From Bacteriovoracaceae bacterium (lineage in GTDB: Bacteria > Bdellovibrionota > Bacteriovoracia > Bacteriovoracales > Bacteriovoracaceae): DNA of 5,169 bases. The stretch spans positions 1-5,169 of the forward strand of contig SKIL01000248.1 in assembly GCA_007116425.1 (NCBI GenBank). Direction: 5' to 3'. Position numbers and translations under genes: made by a program. Of the stretch, positions 1 through 5,169 are shown one piece after another. Each line of letters opens with the position of its first letter. Positions within the stretch are counted from its first letter, which is position 1. Under the pieces are notes generated by a model. The model worked only from the letters and a program-made list of their open reading frames with translations. It made no database searches and was not told the DNA's origin.

Positions 1-723
1 AACTTCAATAATACTTTTTAGATTTTCAACGGCCTGTGGTTTTTCTATTTTCGAAACAATCGGAACAATCATCTTTAGATCATGCAAAAGAGTTTTAACT
101 TCTATAATATCTTGAGGTTTTCTAACAAAAGATAGTGCGATATAGTCAATGTCGTATCTAAGGGCAAAAAGAAGGTCCGCTCTATCTTTCTCGGTAAAGG
201 CGGGAGCTGAGACTTCACAATCGGGGAGGTTAATCCCTTTATTTGATTTCAGCTCTCCCCCAACCAAAACTTTTATCTTATAGGCATTCCCCACTCTCTC
301 TACGGCCTCAGCAGTTAAAAGACCGTCATCAAAAAGAATCCTGGCACCATCATGACAGTCATCCACAAGCTTTTCATAAATAGTTGGAATATATCGATCC
401 TTAAATTCTGGATATTCTTTGATATATTGCTCTCTAATTGAAGAAGCTCCAATCACCCACTCATCACCACCCTTTAAGATCAAATTTTGTGGCAATTTAT
501 CAACACGAATTTTTGGCCCTTGAAGATCGATTAAAATAGCGACTTCCTGACCCACGTTTTTAGAAGCTGTCCTAATATTTTGAATCAGCTGAGCGTGAGA
601 CTCATGAGTTCCATGACTCATATTGACTCGAGCAACGTTCAAACCGGCGAGAATAAGTTTTTCAATAATATCAACAGAGTTAGAGGTTGGGCCAAGAGTC
701 CCAACAATTTTAGCTTTGCGCAT
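1..723 (-). CDS. pyk: Pyruvate kinase, N-terminal half (3' end beyond window)
   Basis: Pyruvate kinase transfers phosphate from phosphoenolpyruvate to ADP, giving pyruvate and ATP, the last step of glycolysis, in the cytoplasm. The window shows residues 1-241 of a family usually about 470-480 long; the gene runs off the left edge still open. Visible landmarks are the N-terminal strand KIVGTLGPTS, the substrate/K+ site ARVNMSHGTHE with R32, N34 and S36, the DLQGPKIR motif (66-73) leading into the beta-barrel B domain (about 72-168), KGINLP (162-167) back in the TIM barrel, and IVSKIEKPQAVENL with the catalytic lysine K225 and metal ligand E227. The DLQGPKIR form resembles E. coli PykA more than PykF (DTKGPEIR). 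ATG at 723 is the chosen start; an in-frame GTG at 738 would add five residues, and an in-frame TAA at 742-744 rules out anything longer. Neither start has a clear Shine-Dalgarno sequence. The gene lies 73 bp after the coiled-coil gene on the same strand. Family identity is very secure. Confidence 0.97.
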   Translation of the reverse strand, partial: MRKAKIVGTLGPTSNSVDIIEKLILAGLNVARVNMSHGTHESHAQLIQNIRTASKNVGQEVAILIDLQGPKIRVDKLPQNLILKGGDEWVIGASSIREQYIKEYPEFKDRYIPTIYEKLVDDCHDGARILFDDGLLTAEAVERVGNAYKIKVLVGGELKSNKGINLPDCEVSAPAFTEKDRADLLFALRYDIDYIALSFVRKPQDIIEVKTLLHDLKMIVPIVSKIEKPQAVENLKSIIEV

Positions 724-760
724 AGTTTTGCCATTCACTTTTTAGTGGTTTTTTTTACTA

Positions 761-787
761 TTTATATTTAATAAGGCAATTTGTCTA
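761..787 (-). promoter_or_regulatory. Possible promoter of pyruvate kinase
   Basis: On the minus strand, TAGACA (782-787, five of six bases of TTGACA) is followed after 15 bp by TATAAA (761-766, five of six of TATAAT). The spacing is shorter than the usual 16-18 bp. Transcription would start near 754, leaving a leader of about 30 nt before the ATG at 723. The whole 724-796 gap is very AT-rich, so chance matches are likely. No terminator for the upstream coiled-coil gene is visible in this gap, so readthrough from that gene is an alternative way to express pyk. Confidence 0.35.
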
Positions 788-796
788 AAGAACTTG

Positions 797-2737
797 TTAA
801 GTAAGTGAAGACTGAGTGCGCTGATGGTTCAGCTCGCGCTGCTGCTGCGCGTTCTTTAAATTCTCAATACGACTCTCAAACTGCGTTGTTAAGCGAATTC
901 TATCCATTTCAGCTTGCGCCTTTAATTTGTCATACTCTTCTCTGGCAGATGAGAGCCTGCGATCCATCTCGGCCTGGTTCTCTTGCCTTTCACGGTAAAG
1001 TTGAGACTCATACCTTTCAGTAAGGTCATTAACTTTTTGCTCAAACTCTCGATGTGCTTGGGTCATTCTGCGATCGTGCTCTGACCGCATTTTCATAATT
1101 TCCTGCTCGTGCGCCGTGTCCTTAACATTCATTTCTCTTTCAAGCTTTGCAAGATCTTGCTCTCTTTGACGAGAAAATAATTCACGCTGAGAGTTAAGTT
1201 CTCGCGTCAGCTGGGTTCTAAGGTTGGACATCTCTCTCTCATGCCTCTCTGTCAACCGCTCATTTTGCTGACGCTCTTGGTTGAGCTGTTGAGTTAAACT
1301 CTGTTCTCTTCTTTGCATCTTTTCATTTAAAGAGATCTTTAACTGTTCTTTTTCTTCATGATGCTTTTGGCGCTTTTGCTGAATCAATTCCGTTCGAGAT
1401 TGAGCAAATTCATCGCGCATTTGCTCAAAAATCTCGCGATTTCTTTCATTCATTCGCTCAACTGTTTTATTATGTTCACTGCGCTGCTCTTCTAAGCGAG
1501 AACGAACTCGCTGGCCTTCAGTGACAGACTGACCTTCGCGTCTTTGCTCAGATTCTGCCAAGCGTGCCCGATACGCTTGAATCACATTTTTATTTTCCTC
1601 TTGAAGTCTGGCCACTTCAGTCTCTCTATACTCTCTTAACTCTTGATCTTTACCCTGTAGCTCCTCAACTCTTCTCTGATTTGCGGCACGCAAGGTTTCT
1701 TGATGTTGATCATTTAATTGAATTTTGTTTTGCTGATTTTCAATATTATTCTCTTCCATTCTCTGACGCAGATGATTCAGCCTATTTTCATAGCTAGTTT
1801 CTAGCCTTTCACGACTTCTTCTCTCTTCGTCAAGCTGTGTCCCACCAGTTAGCATTTGATTGGTTTTATTTCTAAACTCTTCCATATCGCGAGAAAATTT
1901 ATTTTCATTCTCTCTCAAAGATTCTCTATGACGCTGTCGCTCAATCATATTCGTTCGATCATTACGCTGCTGAATATCCTCAGTAATACGTCGAAAATTT
2001 CCTTCAATCTGCTCAATATCGCGCATCTTTTGATTTTGAATTTGGTCTATCTTATTCGAGTGATGATTTCGCATTTGAGTTTGCTGATCATTGTGTACAT
2101 TTCGAACAGAGTTCAATTCTTCTTTGTGACGAGACTTTAATCCGGCCATAGATCTGGCCCCATCCTGCAACATCTGATTTCTTTCAACTTCATACCCTCG
2201 ATGGATATCACGCTTTTCATCACGAGATGCTTCTTGAAATTCTTGAAGTCCCTGCCTTTGAGCACGTCGATAGTCTTCAACCTGTCGATCAGTATCTCGA
2301 AGATTTCGCTCTAAGGCGACTTCGTACCTCTCTCGATTCGACTGGTTAACTTCGTCAAAATAAGTTTGGCGACTATCTAAATCATCTTGATAGGCCCTAG
2401 AAATATTTTGTAGTTTTCTATCGTATTCATTACGTAACTTAATTCGTTCTCGCTCAAAATCCTCACGGCGTTTCGCAACCTCTTGCCTAAACTCTTCTTG
2501 CTTTTCTTCGATTGTTTTTTTTGTGATATCACTGTGACGGTTTTTATGATTGGCAAGCCGCTCTTCCATCTCTTGCTTTTCGCGATTAAATTCTTCGAAT
2601 CGCTTTTGTTCTTTTGCCTCATGGTTTGCTTTCAAATGATTCGTCTGGCGCTCATACTGATCTTTGAGTTCCTGTGCTCGGTCACGATAATGTTCCCTAT
2701 TTTGCGCCAATCTTTGATTATAATCTTGAATATCCAT
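797..2737 (-). CDS. Long Pro/Cys/Trp-free hendecad coiled-coil protein, function unknown
   Basis: I do not recognise this 646-residue protein as a named family. It is coiled coil from end to end: there is no proline, cysteine or tryptophan, only about ten glycines, and about 42% charged residues in near balance (about 134 K+R against 136 D+E by hand count), with much Gln and Asn. There is no signal peptide, membrane segment or globular domain, so it should be cytoplasmic. Core hydrophobic residues recur every 11 residues in three phase blocks (about 6-138, 156-255 and 316-602). The regions between blocks are less regular and one holds Gly298-Gly299. At 0.15 nm rise per residue an unbroken helix would be about 97 nm long. 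ATG at 2737 is the only start near the 5' end: in-frame TAG codons lie upstream and no GTG, TTG or ATG lies between. The AAGGAG at 2751-2756 is 13 nt away, longer than usual. The gene follows the terminator of the DsbA-like gene and precedes pyk. A structural or scaffold role is inferred from shape alone; weak matches to myosin or other coiled coils would be compositional. Confidence 0.85.
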   Translation of the reverse strand: MDIQDYNQRLAQNREHYRDRAQELKDQYERQTNHLKANHEAKEQKRFEEFNREKQEMEERLANHKNRHSDITKKTIEEKQEEFRQEVAKRREDFERERIKLRNEYDRKLQNISRAYQDDLDSRQTYFDEVNQSNRERYEVALERNLRDTDRQVEDYRRAQRQGLQEFQEASRDEKRDIHRGYEVERNQMLQDGARSMAGLKSRHKEELNSVRNVHNDQQTQMRNHHSNKIDQIQNQKMRDIEQIEGNFRRITEDIQQRNDRTNMIERQRHRESLRENENKFSRDMEEFRNKTNQMLTGGTQLDEERRSRERLETSYENRLNHLRQRMEENNIENQQNKIQLNDQHQETLRAANQRRVEELQGKDQELREYRETEVARLQEENKNVIQAYRARLAESEQRREGQSVTEGQRVRSRLEEQRSEHNKTVERMNERNREIFEQMRDEFAQSRTELIQQKRQKHHEEKEQLKISLNEKMQRREQSLTQQLNQERQQNERLTERHEREMSNLRTQLTRELNSQRELFSRQREQDLAKLEREMNVKDTAHEQEIMKMRSEHDRRMTQAHREFEQKVNDLTERYESQLYRERQENQAEMDRRLSSAREEYDKLKAQAEMDRIRLTTQFESRIENLKNAQQQRELNHQRTQSSLT

Positions 2738-2747
2738 GAATAAGCAT
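2718..2747 (-). other. Possible 9-codon upstream mini-ORF overlapping the coiled-coil start
   Basis: An ATG at 2747, out of frame with the coiled-coil gene, reads MLIHGYSRL and stops at TAA (2718-2720), overlapping the first 20 nt of the large gene. The AAGGAG at 2751-2756 sits only 3 nt before this ATG, while it is 13 nt before the ATG of the large gene. Neither distance is optimal (5-9 nt). The mini-ORF may be chance, or a ribosome could start there and re-initiate at the overlapping start. Confidence 0.15.
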
Positions 2748-2750
2748 CCA

Positions 2751-2756
2751 CTCCTT
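2751..2756 (-). promoter_or_regulatory. Shine-Dalgarno sequence of the coiled-coil gene, unusually far from its start
   Basis: AAGGAG on the minus strand lies 13 nt before the ATG at 2737. It is the only strong ribosome-binding sequence in the leader. The long spacer suggests weak or controlled initiation, or use of the out-of-frame ATG at 2747. Confidence 0.5.
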
Positions 2757-2758
2757 GG

Positions 2759-2774
2759 ACTCTACTACTCTACT
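2759..2774 (-). repeat. Perfect 8-bp tandem repeat in the coiled-coil gene leader
   Basis: Two head-to-tail copies of AGTAGAGT (minus strand) directly follow the TACAAT box at 2775-2780. They would cover the discriminator and first transcribed bases. Perfect tandem 8-mers can change copy number by slippage or serve as a binding site; neither is shown here. Confidence 0.6.
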
Positions 2775-2780
2775 ATTGTA
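2775..2780 (-). promoter_or_regulatory. Possible -10 box of the coiled-coil gene
   Basis: TACAAT on the minus strand matches five of six bases of TATAAT. Transcription would start near 2768, giving a leader of about 30 nt. There is no good -35: 17 bp upstream lies CGTTTT, inside the T-tract of the preceding terminator. The placement right after a terminator supports a separate promoter, but the weak -35 implies an activator, another sigma factor, or a different promoter position. Confidence 0.4.
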
Positions 2781-2793
2781 GCGAAAAAGGCAT

Positions 2794-2829
2794 AAAAAAA
2801 ACGCCCATGGAAAGAATTGCCACGGGCGT
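2794..2829 (-). terminator. Rho-independent terminator after the DsbA-like gene
   Basis: On the minus strand ACGCCCGTGG pairs with CCATGGGCGT (arms 2820-2829 and 2801-2810), with nine Watson-Crick pairs and one G-U, around a 9-nt loop. A run of eight T follows (2801 down to 2794). It begins 35 nt after the stop of the DsbA-like gene. On the plus strand the same position would be an A-C mismatch and there is no U-tract after the stem, so it acts for minus-strand transcription. Confidence 0.9.
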
Positions 2830-2864
2830 GAGGAAAATAAACTACAAAATATTGAAGAAATCGC

Positions 2865-3917
2865 TTAACGATTTAAAATTTCGTCAATGATCTCACTGAA
2901 AGCATCTAACGGCTGCGCTCCACTAACCATCATACCGTTGACAAAATAAGTCGGTGTTGACTGAACCCCTAGTTCTCGACCTTGGGCCGCATCTGCATCT
3001 ACTCTTGATCTAAACCTCTCAGAGCTTAAGCACTCCTGAAAGTCGTCCATATTAAGGCCAACTCTTCGCGCTTTTTCTGTCAGGCCGGCAATTGAGAGCC
3101 CTTCTTGATCCGCAAACATGGCCGCATGCATATCCCAAAATTTCGTCTTATTTTGCTCATGAGCACAAAGGCCTGCTTGAGCAGCGTGATGAGCATGCTG
3201 ATGAAATGGTAATGGGAAATTTTTAAAAACTACTCTAACTTTATTTCCATACTTATTTTGAACCTCTTTCATGATATCAGCGCCTCGGCTACAAAATGGG
3301 CATTGAAAATCAGAAAACTCAACAATCGTAATGGCCGCATCACTTCGTCCCTTTGAAGGAGAATCACCGACCTCGACATCAAATACCGGTCGCTGTGGCC
3401 TTTCAAAATAAACCTCCACTGGATTTTCAGCAGTTTTCTTTCCAAGCCATTTATCAATCATATCTTTCTTTTTTTCCATCATGATAAACTGAGCGACCCT
3501 TTCGCGCATTTCATCTGTCACCTGACTTTGTGGAATATTGCGATCCTGAATAAAAGCTTGAATCTCTTCTTGTGAAGGAGAAGCGTCCGATAGAATATAC
3601 TGCTCTAAAAATTGATCGTTAGAGAGTCCTTCTTTGCGAGGATCAGCGCTAATCAACCGCTCTAGGATAAGACCTTGCAAGCGATTCATTTTTATTTCAT
3701 AGACTTGTCTTTTCGCTTCATAAAGCTCGTTTTGAATCCCACTATAAAGCTCTTCCATTGTAATTTCTTGAGAACCAATTTTAGCAGCAACACCTTCTTT
3801 CGGAGCGGGCTTGAAAATGTAGTTCGGTCGAGATTCAACTTCTTTCGTACAAGAAAAAAGCCCCAGTCCCATGGCCACAAAAAGGGCGAACAAACTAATA
3901 TAACGAGTAAACTTCAT
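2865..3917 (-). CDS. Lipoprotein with SurA-like N-terminal segment and DsbA-type thioredoxin domain
   Basis: This 350-residue protein is probably a periplasmic thiol-disulfide oxidoreductase anchored by lipid. Residues 1-22 are a signal peptide with lipobox LFSC and lipidated Cys23; Thr24 at +2 fits outer-membrane sorting. Residues 43-160 resemble the N-terminal helical segment of SurA/PpiC chaperones: AAKIGSQEITMEEL, then helices with LILERLI, a spacer beginning SPSQEEI, and a Lys-rich helix. No peptidyl-prolyl isomerase domain follows. Residues 180-350 are a DsbA-like (Thioredoxin_4 type) domain: VEFSDFQCPFC with active-site Cys206 and Cys209, an inserted helical part with FWDMHAAMFA, and the cis-proline loop STPTYFVNG (Pro322). 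Cys251 and Cys296 may form a second disulfide, as in related proteins. The start at 3917 is chosen because AAGGAG lies 5 nt upstream and the signal peptide begins there; a TTG at 3983 would add 22 residues in front of it. The gene is 62 bp after the ABC subunit and ends at a terminator. Substrate and direction (oxidase or isomerase) cannot be told. Confidence 0.93.
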   Translation of the reverse strand: MKFTRYISLFALFVAMGLGLFSCTKEVESRPNYIFKPAPKEGVAAKIGSQEITMEELYSGIQNELYEAKRQVYEIKMNRLQGLILERLISADPRKEGLSNDQFLEQYILSDASPSQEEIQAFIQDRNIPQSQVTDEMRERVAQFIMMEKKKDMIDKWLGKKTAENPVEVYFERPQRPVFDVEVGDSPSKGRSDAAITIVEFSDFQCPFCSRGADIMKEVQNKYGNKVRVVFKNFPLPFHQHAHHAAQAGLCAHEQNKTKFWDMHAAMFADQEGLSIAGLTEKARRVGLNMDDFQECLSSERFRSRVDADAAQGRELGVQSTPTYFVNGMMVSGAQPLDAFSEIIDEILNR

Positions 3918-3922
3918 ATCTT

Positions 3923-3928
3923 CTCCTT
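3923..3928 (-). promoter_or_regulatory. Ribosome-binding site deciding the DsbA-like start
   Basis: AAGGAG on the minus strand lies 5 nt before ATG 3917. It settles the start in favour of the lipoprotein signal peptide over the upstream TTG at 3983, which overlaps the stop codon of the ABC gene. Confidence 0.85.
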
Positions 3929-3979
3929 GATGGATTACGAGCAGTTTAAAAAACAAATTCGCTCTTATTCTACCGAAAA

Positions 3980-5169
3980 TCAAGCTGAATGAGAAATCTC
4001 TTTTATGAATTCTTGATATACATTTGAACTTTTAATTAAGTCTTGATGTTTCCCCGACGAGACGAGTCGACCATTTTCCATAACAATGATTTGATCTGAT
4101 TGAATAATTGTTTCAAGGCGGTGTGCCACAATAATTGTTAATGAGTTTTTTTGAACTAATAAAACAGACTTTCTAAGCGCCAGCTCCAACTTTGAATCTA
4201 GACCAGAGGAAATTTCATCAAAAAGCACAATCGTTTTTTTCAAATAGCAAGCACGCAAGGCCGCCACTAATTGCTTTTGCCCCAAAGACATCTCTGCGGG
4301 AGTCACCTCTTGAGTCGGGTCAGGCATCCAGACAAGAACATAAGGAATCTGCGAACAAACCTCTTCCCAAAATGCAGGAAAATCTTCAGGTGTATCTTCT
4401 TGCATTGTGATATTAAAGGCCATTGACTCGGAAAAAATATGCGAATCCTGACTAACGATCCCGACTTGCTCACGGTAAGCAATGATGTCTTCAAGTCCTT
4501 TCCCAGGATAGTGAATGTCATTGCAAGCGTGACAACTCAAAACAATATCCGCCTGAGTCGGAATAATATTTCCAGAGATAATATTTAAAAGAGTAGACTT
4601 ACCGCTACCGGAAAGCCCTACAAGGCCAAGCAGTTCTCCTTTATGGCCTGTAAAATGAATATCTCTTAGAGCAAACTCATTTTTATCAGTGTCTTGTTCA
4701 CTGCTATAAGAAAAATGTTTAATATTTACAATTAAGGAGCGAAAGTCTTTAAGCTCCTTATCAATTTTCTCCTCAGGTGAAGATGCCCCATATTGAAGAT
4801 CTCCAAGAAACTCACCTAAACGTTGAAAGCCAGAAACGGCCCTTTGAACTGAAGCGATCTTACTCGCAATATCTTTAATTGGCCCAATTGACCTTTGGAT
4901 CAAATCGACAATCGCAAGAATAATTGCTGCCTCAGTTATCTGAGAGTAAGGAAAGATTAAAACAACAAGGGCCAAAAGAATCGGATAAAGACTTTCTGCA
5001 ACAGAGTAATACGAAGCATCCCATACGTTTGCCTTAAGCTGCTTGTTTAAAAAATCATCAAAGTGTGAAACGCATTTCTTTGAAGCATACTTTTTATGAT
5101 CAGTATAAAAGCTCTCAGAAAGCCCACCCATAATATTGGCGACTTCCTTATACATATGACCTCGAGATT
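3980..5169 (-). CDS. ABC exporter subunit (fused membrane and ATPase domains), N-terminus beyond window
   Basis: This is the C-terminal part of a type I ABC exporter half-transporter, which uses ATP to move a substrate out across the inner membrane. Numbering from the Met at 5155, residues about 54-90 hold the last membrane helices (YPILLALVVLIFPY, then AAIILAIVDLI), followed by a coupling helix with VQRAVSGFQRLGEFL. The ATPase domain follows: Walker A GLSGSGKST (180-188), Q-loop Gln236, signature MSLGQ (289-293) in place of LSGGQ, Walker B TIVLFDE (308-314) with catalytic Glu314, D-loop SGLD (317-320) and switch His345. Four more codons (SRGH) stay open upstream of 5155 to the window edge, and exporters of this type normally have about 570-600 residues, so that Met is internal. 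A CxxC pair (Cys208, Cys211) lies between Walker A and the Q-loop. The stop is 62 bp before the DsbA-like lipoprotein, with no terminator between. The substrate cannot be inferred. Confidence 0.93.
   Translation of the reverse strand, partial: SRGHMYKEVANIMGGLSESFYTDHKKYASKKCVSHFDDFLNKQLKANVWDASYYSVAESLYPILLALVVLIFPYSQITEAAIILAIVDLIQRSIGPIKDIASKIASVQRAVSGFQRLGEFLGDLQYGASSPEEKIDKELKDFRSLIVNIKHFSYSSEQDTDKNEFALRDIHFTGHKGELLGLVGLSGSGKSTLLNIISGNIIPTQADIVLSCHACNDIHYPGKGLEDIIAYREQVGIVSQDSHIFSESMAFNITMQEDTPEDFPAFWEEVCSQIPYVLVWMPDPTQEVTPAEMSLGQKQLVAALRACYLKKTIVLFDEISSGLDSKLELALRKSVLLVQKNSLTIIVAHRLETIIQSDQIIVMENGRLVSSGKHQDLIKSSNVYQEFIKEISHSA

Noticed and set aside
731..758. Plus-strand hairpin CACT-TTTT-AGTG followed by T-run, as terminator
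   Set aside because: The stem is four base pairs, no plus-strand gene ends there, and the gap is AT-rich enough to produce this by chance.
580..771. Plus-strand 63-codon ORF reaching into the gap before pyk
   Set aside because: It lies almost wholly antisense to pyruvate kinase and has no supporting signal.
1856..2140. Plus-strand open frame of 94 codons, and other plus-strand frames within 805-2743
   Set aside because: They mirror the coiled-coil gene on the other strand; its composition, without proline and rich in charged codons, leaves long antisense frames. None has a ribosome-binding site or recognisable protein content.
797..2737. Assignment of the coiled coil to myosin, SMC, RNase Y or a bactofilin
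   Set aside because: No ATPase head, KH or HD domain, hinge domain or beta-helix is present; any similarity would be coiled-coil composition only.
3918..3983. TTG start at 3983 for the DsbA-like gene
   Set aside because: It would put 22 residues ahead of a clear lipoprotein signal peptide that has its own AAGGAG at 5 nt spacing.
5153..5155. ATG at 5155 as true start of the ABC gene
   Set aside because: The frame is open upstream to the window edge and most membrane helices expected in this family are missing, so the Met is internal.

Overview
The window holds four genes, all on the minus strand and read from right to left: an ABC exporter subunit (cut by the right edge), a lipoprotein with a DsbA-type thioredoxin domain, a 646-residue coiled-coil protein of unknown function, and pyruvate kinase (cut by the left edge). 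Intergenic gaps are short (62, 127 and 73 bp). No RNA gene, insertion sequence, CRISPR array or attachment site was seen.

The organism is a Gram-negative bacterium, shown by the lipoprotein signal and a periplasmic thiol-disulfide domain joined to a SurA-like N-terminal segment. The AT-leaning composition and the combination of genes fit a Bdellovibrio/Bacteriovorax-type bacterium (Bdellovibrionota). That placement is inference, because no marker gene here fixes the taxon.

Region by region. At 3980-5169 lie the last transmembrane helices and the complete ATPase domain of an ABC exporter half with a degenerate signature motif (MSLGQ for LSGGQ). Sixty-two bp downstream, the DsbA-like lipoprotein (2865-3917) starts from a strong AAGGAG site; the two may be co-transcribed. 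A rho-independent terminator (2794-2829) ends this unit. The coiled-coil gene (797-2737) has a plausible -10 box directly after the terminator and a 5' leader with an 8-bp tandem repeat. Pyruvate kinase (1-723) follows, with its own possible promoter but no terminator before it.

The most notable object is the coiled-coil protein. It contains no Pro, Cys or Trp in 646 residues, has almost balanced charge, and carries an 11-residue (hendecad) hydrophobic periodicity over most of its length. In the first 140 residues, 10 of 12 aromatic residues fall in a single 11-residue phase. This predicts a long, nearly straight cytoplasmic rod, possibly a cytoskeletal or scaffold filament protein. I do not recognise it as a member of a named family.
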